34,647 bases of DNA from Xanthobacteraceae bacterium (GTDB lineage Bacteria > Pseudomonadota > Alphaproteobacteria > Rhizobiales > Xanthobacteraceae), in contig JAIESI010000053.1 in assembly GCA_019746135.1 (NCBI GenBank), forward strand, positions 1 to 34,647, given 5' to 3'. The notes under the pieces are model-generated. The model made no database searches. It saw nothing but the letters and a program-made list of their open reading frames with translations, and was not told where the DNA came from. The position numbers and the translations under genes were made by a program. Shown one piece after another: positions 8,007 to 14,171 of the stretch (the first letter of the stretch is position 1; each line of letters begins with the position of its first letter).

Positions 8007-8297
8007 TCAACGCCGCGGCATGTCTTCCGAGCCGCGGACGAAACCGATGCGCCGCGCGCCTTGCCACGCCTCGACCTTGTATCCGCGCGCGAGAAGCTTG
8101 GCCTGATCGAGCGCCTCGGCATCGGTCTGCGCCACGAAATCAATTCTGAGGGCCGTGACGCGCGCCTTGCCGAGAGAGAGGATAGGCGCGATAGGCCGGC
8201 ACCGAGGCGCTCCGAATTGCCGTGCAGGCGGGAGCGCTGTTGCGTCTCTCAGCCATCGGCGCCTGGGACCATGCCGTTGCCGGTGGTGCCCGGACAC
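8007..8297 (-). CDS. small hypothetical protein with unclear start; coding-like only in its last 50 codons
   Basis: The last 50 residues (from about 8159 down) read like a real small protein: ALRIDFVAQTDAEALDQAKL, then a GYKVEAWQGARRIGFVRG strand-rich end. The codon where a start would be expected is GTC, not GTG, and no ATG, GTG or TTG lies in frame between it and the ATG at 8297. The 46 upstream residues are Arg/Pro-rich and do not look coding. Either the gene lost its start codon and is decaying, or a non-standard start is used. Confidence 0.35.
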   Translation of the reverse strand: MSGHHRQRHGPRRRWLRDATALPPARQFGAPRCRPIAPILSLGKARVTALRIDFVAQTDAEALDQAKLLARGYKVEAWQGARRIGFVRGSEDMPRR

Positions 8298-8362
8298 TGC
8301 GCCTTTTGGCTGCGAGAGTCGATCACCTCATGCCGCGGTAAAGCCGCTCGGACATCCTGCTC

Positions 8363-8404
8363 GAATTGCGAGACTTGAATTGCAAGGCTTGAATTGCAGG
8401 ACTT
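8363..8404. repeat. three tandem 14-bp repeats upstream of cspA
   Basis: Three consecutive units begin GAATTGC and end CTT (8363-8376, 8377-8390, 8391-8404), differing at a few inner positions. They lie about 180 bp before the cold-shock gene, so a role in its promoter or long leader is possible but unproven. Confidence 0.6.
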
Positions 8405-8533
8405 TCGCGCAGCGCTTGTGCTTTGGCCGCATCTTCACTATGTTGCCCGAATCGAGTTATGGCCGGACGAATTGGCCTCGCCGCGAACTGCGCGCCTGTC
8501 TAACGACATTCATCCTTAATCTCGACATAACCC

Positions 8534-8551
8534 GGCCGCGTTCGCGCGGCC
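8534..8551 (+). promoter_or_regulatory. TTCG-tetraloop hairpin in cspA leader
   Basis: GGCCGCG, a TTCG loop and CGCGGCC form a perfect 7-bp stem, 34 bases before the cspA start codon. UUCG loops are exceptionally stable in RNA. Cold-shock mRNAs commonly carry structured leaders that affect stability and translation, so this is a candidate element. Confidence 0.5.
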
Positions 8552-8585
8552 TCTATACACGCGCACGCAGAGAGGAAGGGCTCCC

Positions 8586-8795
8586 ATGTCAACGGGAACC
8601 GTGAAGTGGTTCAACAACCAAAAGGGCTTCGGCTTCATTCAGCCAAGCGATGGCAGCAAGGATGTCTTCGTTCACATCAGCGCGGTCGAGCAGGCCGGCA
8701 TGAGCACGCTCAACGAAGGCCAACAGATTTCATATGAGGTGATCGCCGATCGCAGGACCGGCAAATCATCAGCTGCAAATCTGCGCGCCGTCTGA
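8586..8795 (+). CDS. cspA: cold-shock protein, CspA family
   Basis: A 69-aa single cold-shock domain, the full family length. The RNA-binding motifs are intact: RNP1 as KGFGFIQP (about residues 13-20) and RNP2 as DVFVHISA (about 25-32). The start [14 protein letters not shown] is canonical and AGGAAGGG precedes the ATG. It should bind single-stranded RNA/DNA and act as an RNA chaperone in the cytoplasm at low temperature or during growth changes. A strong hairpin at 8859 probably ends its transcript. A fatty-acid desaturase lies just downstream, so a cold-response neighbourhood is plausible. A second, divergent copy sits at 11429-11638. Confidence 0.97.
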   Translation: MSTGTVKWFNNQKGFGFIQPSDGSKDVFVHISAVEQAGMSTLNEGQQISYEVIADRRTGKSSAANLRAV

Positions 8796-8858
8796 TCGAC
8801 GGTGCCGATAGCCATAGCGCCTTGACCACGGATGTACTGGCAGGGCTTGTGGTTCTGG

Positions 8859-8888
8859 ACCCCGCGTCTGGTTCTCCAGCCGCGGGGT
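8859..8888 (+). terminator. strong hairpin after cspA
   Basis: ACCCCGCG and CGCGGGGT form an 8-bp stem whose loop holds a further CTGG-TTCT-CCAG stem. TCTT follows. It lies 64 bases past the cspA stop, suiting a Rho-independent terminator or attenuator before the next gene. Confidence 0.6.
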
Positions 8889-8910
8889 TCTTGCAAATCC
8901 AGGAGCCCGC

Positions 8911-9138
8911 ATGGCAAGACCCAACAAGGCTACCGCGGACCGGGCGGATGCCGCTGCCGTCAGGGAAGAGCGGCTTCGTGACGGCAAGCTTGCGCGGCGG
9001 GAATACGAGCAAAACCAATCGGCTGTTCTCGTGAACATGCAGCGGCTTCGTGCATTGCGCTTGTCGCGTGAGAGTGAGCTGCCTCCGGCAGCCGAGCCGA
9101 AGCCGTCCGGCGGCAGCAAAAGGCGCGCGAAAACATGA
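8911..9138 (+). CDS. small charged hypothetical protein (75 aa) coupled to desaturase
   Basis: The product is a highly charged, helical protein (MARPNKATADRADAAAVREE..., a REYEQNQSAVLVNMQRLRAL core and a Lys/Arg-rich tail). AGGAG precedes the ATG. Its stop codon overlaps the start of the desaturase gene (ATGA at 9135-9138), so the two are very likely translationally coupled. There is no signal peptide or membrane segment. Similar short proteins are, from memory, common in Bradyrhizobium, but I know of no function. Its placement suggests it is co-expressed with the desaturase. Confidence 0.7.
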   Translation: MARPNKATADRADAAAVREERLRDGKLARREYEQNQSAVLVNMQRLRALRLSRESELPPAAEPKPSGGSKRRAKT

Positions 9139-10298
9139 CTGACACCCGGGGGGCCGACGGCAACGTCGAAACCGGCGACATCGTCTATCCGTCGGCCGTG
9201 CCGTTTGTCCTGGTTCACCTGGCCTGCTTCGGCGTCCTATGGTCCGGGTTCAGCTGGCCCGCGGTCGTCCTCTGTGTGGCGCTGTACTGGCTGCGGATCT
9301 TTGCCATCGGAGCCGGCTATCACCGCTACTTCGCGCATCGCTCTTACGCGACCAGCAGGACGTTTCAATTCATTCTCGCGTTTCTCGCGCAATCGAGCGC
9401 GCAGAAGAGCGTCTTGTGGTGGGCGGCCAAGCACCGTCACCATCACCTGCATTCGGACACCGAGCAGGACGTCCATTCGCCTGGGCAGCGCGGCTTCCTG
9501 TACAGCCACGTCGGCTGGGTATTTTCCAGCCGGAACGATGCAACCGATCTGGTGAAGATCGCAGATTTTGCCCGTTATCCCGAACTCATGTGGCTGCACC
9601 GGTACGAGCTCGTTCCGCCCATCGCGGTCGCGGCCCTGTGTGTCGCGATCGCGGGATGGCCCGGACTCGTGGTCGGATTCTTCTGGAGCACCGTGCTGGT
9701 CTATCACGCGACGTTCTGCATCAACTCGCTCGCGCATGTGCACGGCCGCAAGCGCTACCTGACCGGCGACGAATCGCGCAACAACTGGCTCCTGGCGCTG
9801 TTGACGATGGGTGAAGGCTGGCACAACAACCACCACGCCTATCAAAGCAGCGTGCGGCAGGGGTTCCGCTGGTGGGAGATCGACCCGACCTATTACCTGC
9901 TCAAAGGGTTGAGCCTTGCCGGCATCGTATGGGACCTCAAGTCACCACCGGTGGAGGTGCTGCGCAACGAGCACCGTCCCGGATCAAGGACCATCAAGCG
10001 GGCCGCCGAGCAACTGGCGAACAGTTTCAGTTCGGAAAAAATAGCACTTTCGATTGCCTCGGCGCTGCATGGGGCGGAACTGTCTGCCTTGCAGCGAACA
10101 CTCGCCGAGGCGCGCCACCGGGCCGCCGAGGTGCTGACGGCATTTCATTTGCCTCAGCTTCCCGCCCGAGAGGACCTGATGACGCAAGCCAGGGCCATGT
10201 TCGCTCACACAACGTCCCTGGATGAAATCGTCGATCGCGCGTACGAACTGGTGCTCCATTCGATCGGCATGAGACTTGTCGTCGCCGTCGAAGGTTAG
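9135..10298 (+). CDS. acyl-CoA/acyl-lipid desaturase (stearoyl-CoA delta-9 type, membrane)
   Basis: A 387-aa membrane di-iron desaturase that introduces a double bond into fatty acyl chains. All three histidine boxes are present: HRYFAH (63-68), HRHHH (100-104) and HNNHH (230-234). They are separated by hydrophobic hairpins (about 22-60 and 160-195) as expected. The GYHRYFAHRSY and GEGWHNNHHAYQ contexts match bacterial delta-9-type enzymes. About 120 residues after the third box form a soluble, helical C-terminal extension not needed for the desaturase fold. The start overlaps the preceding 75-aa gene by four bases. Together with cspA upstream, this suggests membrane-fluidity adjustment in the cold; that is inference. 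Confidence 0.92.
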   Translation: MTDTRGADGNVETGDIVYPSAVPFVLVHLACFGVLWSGFSWPAVVLCVALYWLRIFAIGAGYHRYFAHRSYATSRTFQFILAFLAQSSAQKSVLWWAAKHRHHHLHSDTEQDVHSPGQRGFLYSHVGWVFSSRNDATDLVKIADFARYPELMWLHRYELVPPIAVAALCVAIAGWPGLVVGFFWSTVLVYHATFCINSLAHVHGRKRYLTGDESRNNWLLALLTMGEGWHNNHHAYQSSVRQGFRWWEIDPTYYLLKGLSLAGIVWDLKSPPVEVLRNEHRPGSRTIKRAAEQLANSFSSEKIALSIASALHGAELSALQRTLAEARHRAAEVLTAFHLPQLPAREDLMTQARAMFAHTTSLDEIVDRAYELVLHSIGMRLVVAVEG

Positions 10299-10315
10299 GC
10301 GTGCACCTGTATCCT

Positions 10316-10597
10316 TCAATGGATCGTATTCTCGGCCATATTGTCCATTCGGACTTCCAGGGTGATCCGACCCTCAGGGATGGAAAACCTCGTCGCGAGA
10401 TCCGCGATCATCTCTGATGCCGCTTCGATCGTCTCTGCGATCTCTTCGCCCCAGGCAGCCGCATCGGGGGACACCGTGACACCGTTGTGCAGCCGGACCT
10501 GGACAACGTAGCAGTCGCTCTCTTCAGTAATACGCGCAAATAAGTGCGTGAATCGGCGAACGCCGATCGCCGACTTCGTGGGTAGACCATTGCCCAT
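10316..10597 (-). CDS. hypothetical protein (93 aa)
   Basis: GAGGAG lies six bases before the ATG at 10597, so the gene is well supported. The product alternates a strand-rich part (about 15-50, THLFARITEESDCYVVQVRL) with an acidic helix (about 50-75, GEEIAETIEAASEMIADLA) and a final strand (GRITLEVRMDNM). It looks like a small folded cytoplasmic protein. I do not recognise the family. It converges with the desaturase gene, leaving 17 bp between the stops, and has a DUF1488 gene upstream on the same strand. Confidence 0.65.
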   Translation of the reverse strand: MGNGLPTKSAIGVRRFTHLFARITEESDCYVVQVRLHNGVTVSPDAAAWGEEIAETIEAASEMIADLATRFSIPEGRITLEVRMDNMAENTIH

Positions 10598-10665
10598 AGG
10601 TATCTCCTCGCCGGAGTGATCAGGTCGAGCGGTTGTCCCCGGCGAAAGCGTCGCCGGATTTGCGC

Positions 10666-10944
10666 TTAGCGCCTTGGATGCACGAAATCGGATGCAATCA
10701 GCTCATAGAAGGGCCGACTGCCGCGGGTGTAGAGTCGCGCAGCGGTGGTGCAGATCAGATCGCGATTTGCATCGAACGCCCGCAACAAGCCCGCCTCGTC
10801 ATGGCCGGCCCCTGGCTGAAGACGCCGCAGCGCATCCGCGGCTATGAAGAACGACGTTTCGAGCGTGCTGTCATAGCCCCAGAACCGCACTGCGTTTCTG
10901 GCCGGATCGTAGCTGCGGCTCTGATTTGGAAAAATGACTGACAT
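10666..10944 (-). CDS. DUF1488 family protein (92 aa)
   Basis: The protein opens with FPNQSRSYDPARNAVRFWGY and continues with STLETSFFIAADALRRL. It then has a spaced Glu/Ala/Phe-Asp helix (EAGLLRAFDANRDLI) and ends in an ELIASDF strand. This is the complete pattern of the short DUF1488 family common in rhizobia and burkholderias. The family has no established function; members are small, cytoplasmic and often lie near stress genes. The upstream site is weak (AGGATC). It may be co-transcribed with the 93-aa gene 68 bp downstream. Confidence 0.8.
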   Translation of the reverse strand: MSVIFPNQSRSYDPARNAVRFWGYDSTLETSFFIAADALRRLQPGAGHDEAGLLRAFDANRDLICTTAARLYTRGSRPFYELIASDFVHPRR

Positions 10945-11033
10945 GCGGCGATCCTGTCGATCGACATATTCGCAAGCGCTTCAGCCTGTCATAGCCGGCG
11001 CGGGCTGCGATCTGCTTTCGCCCGGGTCGGCCA

Positions 11034-11207
11034 TCAACTTATTCCGGCGTTCTTGATCCTGTAAAGCTGAAACCCCTGCTCGGTGATGCTCCTCTCGACG
11101 ACCTCGCGGCTCATGCTGTGCGGCGGCGGCTTGTCCTCGCGAACCACGCCGACGGCTGTCCACGGGCGGTGCCGCGACGGCGGCTGCTGGCCGCCTGGGT
11201 CGCCGGC
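11034..11207 (-). pseudogene. decayed small gene fragment next to a REP element
   Basis: A minus-strand frame is open from 11207 to the stop at 11034. It reads PPSRHRPWTAVGVVREDK, then MSREVVERSITEQGFQLYRI, which looks like true protein. The only starts are a GTG at 11147 and an ATG at 11114, neither with a ribosome site. The open frame begins right beside the palindrome at 11211. It is best explained as the C-terminal end of a gene that lost its beginning. Confidence 0.45.
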
Positions 11208-11210
11208 TCA

Positions 11211-11308
11211 AGCGGGATGACTTTTCTTCGAATCGTCATCCCGCTTTAGCTTGTTGTTTGAGCATGATCTTTTCCGAAAACCGCTTCACACTTTTCGGGA
11301 TCATGCTC
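11211..11308. repeat. double palindromic intergenic (REP-like) element
   Basis: There are two stem-loops. AGCGGGATGAC pairs with GTCATCCCGCT (11211-11221/11235-11245, 11 bp perfect). GAGCATGATC pairs with GATCATGCTC (11260-11269/11299-11308), enclosing CCGAAAA/TTTTCGG (11274-11280/11292-11298). I recall the second palindrome as a very common repeat of Bradyrhizobium and relatives. It supports the taxonomic placement. Confidence 0.8.
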
Positions 11309-11428
11309 TAGCGCACGAAGCCCGCGGGAGCCCTCCGATTTGAACATGAACAGGCGCATGAGCGCGTCCTCCGTTGCGGGATAAGGTCGCCGCCTTCGCA
11401 AGCGGCGGCCCTACCCTGGTCAAACGCG

Positions 11429-11638
11429 TTACGCGAGCTCAATCGCGTCGACGGCCAGCTTGCCGCTGCGCGGATCGTTTCGTGTATCGAATTTCACCTT
11501 CTGGCCTTCGCGCAGCCCGAGAATGCCGGCGCGCTCGAGGGCCGTGGCATGGACGAAACCATCCTTCTGTCCGTCGTCCGGCTGGATGAAGCCGAAGCCT
11601 TTTTGATCGTTGTAGAACTTCACTGTGCCCGAAATCAT
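11429..11638 (-). CDS. second cold-shock domain protein
   Basis: A 69-aa cold-shock domain protein. RNP1 (KGFGFIQP) is intact. RNP2 reads DGFVHATA, with Gly where most family members have Val/Ile and a Thr for Ser. The start MISGTVKFYNDQKG at 11638 is preceded by AAAGGA with normal spacing; an upstream in-frame ATG at 11713 would add 25 unlikely residues. It is less like the classical CspA sequence than the copy at 8586, so a different expression pattern or RNA preference is plausible. The start is preceded by a pair of 13-bp direct repeats. Confidence 0.95.
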   Translation of the reverse strand: MISGTVKFYNDQKGFGFIQPDDGQKDGFVHATALERAGILGLREGQKVKFDTRNDPRSGKLAVDAIELA

Positions 11639-11667
11639 GGAAATGTCCTTTCGCCACCGGCGCGCGC

Positions 11668-11696
11668 CACTGTCGGCATGCAGCACTGTCGGCATG
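11668..11696 (-). repeat. two 13-bp direct repeats upstream of cold-shock gene
   Basis: CACTGTCGGCATG occurs twice (11668-11680 and 11684-11696, period 16 bp), about 30 bases before the start of the minus-strand cold-shock gene. It could be an operator or leader element, or a chance duplication. Confidence 0.5.
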
Positions 11697-12130
11697 AATT
11701 TGGGTTTCGGCACACGAGTGTCGTGGCCGTTTTCCCGGTTCGTCGATGTGGAAAGAGGCTGAAACGTGCTGCCTGTCGGCGACAGAGCAAGGCGGCCGAG
11801 ATGTCCGGCCGATAATCGATTGCTACACAGAGGCCTTTAAGCCGCCGGTTGCAAGGCGCGCGCCGGCCAGGTCACTGGGCATGCTGAACGAATGCCAATG
11901 TAGCGCACCCGATTTCGCTCGACTTGCACATGGCGAGCCCGTAGCGTCGGTTCGTTCGGCGAGCAACGCAGACCGCAACGGTGAAAGCGCTCACGAACTC
12001 GGAAAGTGCTCTTCCCGGCTAACGACCAGGTTTGATGCTCTGCGGCGTGAGCGACGTGGCCGCAGACCAGGCTGATTCACATCTGCGGCGTCTGATCGCC
12101 GGACCCATCGCAGAACATTTCAGGAGCATC
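11697..12130. other. no supportable gene; promoters of csp (left) and lpxA-like gene (right)
   Basis: These 434 bp between divergently oriented genes contain only weak open frames without ribosome sites. The region probably holds the promoters of both neighbours. Confidence 0.45.
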
Positions 12131-12955
12131 ATGCCGGCTCTAAGTCTCTCCTCCACGCCTGCAACGATCCATGCCAGCGCCCAGATCGAGCCCGGCGCGA
12201 TGATCGGAAGCGGTGCGACCATCGGGCCGTACTGCATGATTGGCGGCAACGTCGTGATCGGCGACGATTGCCATCTCGTGGGACATGTTCACGTCACCGG
12301 ACGAACAACGATCGGTGCACGGACGACCATCAGCGCCTTCGCTTCGCTCGGCGAGCGGCCGCAATCCGCGAGCTATCGAGGCGGCGCGACGCGGCTGGTC
12401 ATTGGAACGGATTGCGACATTCGCCAGTACGTGACGATGAGCACCGGCACCGAGGATGGCGGCGGCGTCACCGAGGTGAAGGACCGCGGGCTGTTCATGG
12501 CCAACAGCCACGTCGGCCATGACTGCCGCGTCGGCAGCGATGTGGTGTTGGCCAACTGCGCGGGACTGGGCGGCCACTGTGTCGTCGGCGATCACGTTTT
12601 CATCGGCGCGTTGACCGGCGTGCACCAATATACGCGGATCGGCTCACATGCGATGGTCGGCGGCGCGTCCGGCGTCCGCGAGGACATCATCCCGTTCGGC
12701 CTCGCCGCCGGCTCGTTTGCGCGGTTGAGCGGAATCAACGCCGTCGGCATGCGGCGGAGAAAATTTTCGGCCGAGACCATCCGCGCGGTCCGCGCGACAT
12801 ACCGGCTGTTGTTTCTCGGCAATGAGACGATGGCGCAGCGCCTTGATGCCGCCGAAGCGAGATACGGCGCCGATGAGTCCGTGGCGCAGATCGTGTCGTT
12901 CATTCGCGGCAAGGGACGCCGGCCGATCTGCCAGGCCGGCCGCGACAAAGCATAG
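12131..12955 (+). CDS. lpxA: LpxA-like acyl-ACP--UDP-N-acetylglucosamine O-acyltransferase
   Basis: A 274-aa left-handed beta-helix acyltransferase. LpxA transfers a 3-hydroxyacyl chain from acyl-ACP to UDP-GlcNAc, the first lipid A step, in the cytoplasm. Hexapeptide repeats run from about residue 12 to 190. SHVGHDC (126-132) carries the expected catalytic base, His130, equivalent to His125 of the E. coli enzyme. LTGVHQYTRIGSHAMVGG and a GINAVGMRRRKFS helix then lead into the C-terminal helical domain. The start at 12131 has AGGAG six bases upstream. The gene stands alone, whereas the housekeeping copy normally lies in an lpxD-fabZ-lpxA-lpxB cluster. It may be a second copy with a different chain length or sugar preference. 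Confidence 0.85.
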   Translation: MPALSLSSTPATIHASAQIEPGAMIGSGATIGPYCMIGGNVVIGDDCHLVGHVHVTGRTTIGARTTISAFASLGERPQSASYRGGATRLVIGTDCDIRQYVTMSTGTEDGGGVTEVKDRGLFMANSHVGHDCRVGSDVVLANCAGLGGHCVVGDHVFIGALTGVHQYTRIGSHAMVGGASGVREDIIPFGLAAGSFARLSGINAVGMRRRKFSAETIRAVRATYRLLFLGNETMAQRLDAAEARYGADESVAQIVSFIRGKGRRPICQAGRDKA

Positions 12956-12962
12956 CCCGGCG

Positions 12963-13184
12963 CTACGCCACGCGATTCAGCTCGTAGAGGCCGCGCATTT
13001 CCATCACGATGGTCCGGAACAGCGCCCCATAGGGCATCATGAGATGGGGCTTGGCGGTGAACGTGGCCCGCCATTGGCTCCCGACGCCGAATACGGAGAC
13101 CTCGTCGAGTTCCATCGTCTTCTGAGCCTTATCGCGAATCAGCACTTCCAGCTCGTGCTTGGTTTTCTGCTGTTTCAGCACCAC
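12963..13184 (-). CDS. hypothetical protein (73 aa), GTG start
   Basis: The start is GTG at 13184, supported by GGGGAG four to five bases upstream. The product has a basic/acidic N-terminal helix (KQQKTKHELEVLIRDKAQKT), a strand-turn-strand middle (VSVFGVGSQWRATFTAKPH) and a C-terminal helix (FRTIVMEMRGLYELNRV). It looks like a small folded cytoplasmic protein. I do not recognise a family. It converges with the lpxA-like gene, with seven bases between the stops. Confidence 0.65.
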   Translation of the reverse strand: MVLKQQKTKHELEVLIRDKAQKTMELDEVSVFGVGSQWRATFTAKPHLMMPYGALFRTIVMEMRGLYELNRVA

Positions 13185-13299
13185 GATCTCCCCAATGGCG
13201 TCGATTTTAGCATGTTCCGTGATTCGGGCGAACCACTTCTTGCCAATAAAGCCGGTGCGGCCAATGCGAATGTGCTATGAGGCCAGTGTCGCGGTTAGG

Positions 13300-13315
13300 G
13301 AGTTCGTTCGAACTC
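13300..13315. promoter_or_regulatory. short palindrome between divergent small genes
   Basis: GAGTTCG, TT, CGAACTC: a perfect 7-bp inverted repeat located between the minus-strand gene starting at 13184 and the plus-strand gene starting at 13414. It could be a regulator site. There is no further support. Confidence 0.3.
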
Positions 13316-13413
13316 TCCGCTTGCACCGAAGCCAACTTCCGAGCCAAAGCGACGCTCGCAAGCCCTATGATTCCCATGTTCGTTGGAGTCGAGCGGCACA
13401 GAAAGGCCGGACA

Positions 13414-13656
13414 ATGTCATTCAAGTTTGCCGTCGGGCAGGCGGTCGAATACAAGCCCGCTGGCGGGAAGACCGGCCTCTTCAAGGTCGTGCGGCAAATG
13501 CCGGAAGAATTCCGCGCGATCGATCGCGTGTACCGCATCAAGAGTGATTTCGAGGGCTTCGAACGCAACGTGCTCGAGTGCGATCTCAGCGAGCCGATGA
13601 GCGCGGAAGGAGCCTATGAGCCGATGCGGCCGCTGCGCCGAAGCGGCGGCCACTGA
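13414..13656 (+). CDS. hypothetical protein (80 aa), SH3-like barrel pattern
   Basis: The product MSFKFAVGQAVEYKPAGGKT... has a strand-rich opening (F.VGQ.VEY), a VYRIKSDFEGFERNVLECDL middle and a Pro/Arg-rich tail. The opening 'KF.VGQ.V.Y' followed by 'YRI.SD..GFER' resembles small beta-barrel proteins recurrent in Bradyrhizobium, which I know only as uncharacterised. The start at 13414 has AAGG upstream; the frame extends 85 codons further upstream but with poor coding character. It is probably cytoplasmic. It shares its orientation with the 81-aa gene that follows 112 bp downstream. Confidence 0.68.
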   Translation: MSFKFAVGQAVEYKPAGGKTGLFKVVRQMPEEFRAIDRVYRIKSDFEGFERNVLECDLSEPMSAEGAYEPMRPLRRSGGH

Positions 13657-13768
13657 TCCGACAGCCTCCCGTCCCGGCGGAATGCTTCGCGCAGCCGATA
13701 TCCGAGCGCGGAGATGTTGCAACGAGCGGCGTTCGCGAAACGAAATCCAATCAACAGGAGTGTCCGTC

Positions 13769-14014
13769 ATGGCCACGATCAGCATGCCCAAAAACACGCC
13801 CAGCAAAGAGAATTCCGATGCCGTCTTGCCGCCGGCCAGTCAAGCCCGCGCCGCGCTGGCACGCTTCAGACTGCAAGTCGACCGGCAGACCAAGACAGCC
13901 TTCGACACGTTGAGCGAAGCCGAGAAGGCCGGTCAGAAAATCAAGAAAGCTCACCCGCTCGTTCAGGTTTCCATCTACGACGCCGAAGAAAGCCGGCAGA
14001 CGATCCTGGGCTGA
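13769..14014 (+). CDS. hypothetical protein (81 aa)
   Basis: AGGAG precedes the ATG at 13769. The N-terminus is polar and Pro/Ser-rich (about 1-25). A helix follows (ARAALARFRLQVDRQTKTAF, about 28-47), then a second helix (SEAEKAGQKIKKAH) and a short strand (PLVQVSIYDAEES). The end looks like a compact domain that could sense or bind a small molecule, but no family is recognised. It is probably expressed with the 80-aa gene upstream. Confidence 0.65.
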   Translation: MATISMPKNTPSKENSDAVLPPASQARAALARFRLQVDRQTKTAFDTLSEAEKAGQKIKKAHPLVQVSIYDAEESRQTILG

Positions 14015-14036
14015 GCGCTTGCCGCGACGGTAGCGT

Positions 14037-14153
14037 TCACTTCCTGATCAGCGGGTCATCGCTGCTTTCGTACAAGGCGCGGATGCGCAAACCACCCAGC
14101 CGCCGCTCCTCTCCCGTTTCCAGAATCGTTCCGTCGGGAAACCGGGGCGGCAT
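14037..14153 (-). CDS. possible 38-aa protein downstream of the efflux operon
   Basis: This minus-strand frame begins with ATG at 14153, 18 bases past the stop of the MdtC-like gene. It reads MPPRFPDGTILETGEERRLG, then GLRIRALYESSDDPLIRK and a stop. The residue composition is balanced and unlike the Arg/Pro-rich antisense frames nearby. The ribosome site is weak. It could be a genuine last gene of the efflux operon or the end of an older gene. Confidence 0.35.
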   Translation of the reverse strand: MPPRFPDGTILETGEERRLGGLRIRALYESSDDPLIRK

Positions 14154-14171
14154 TTGCTCGACCGCGGCCAA

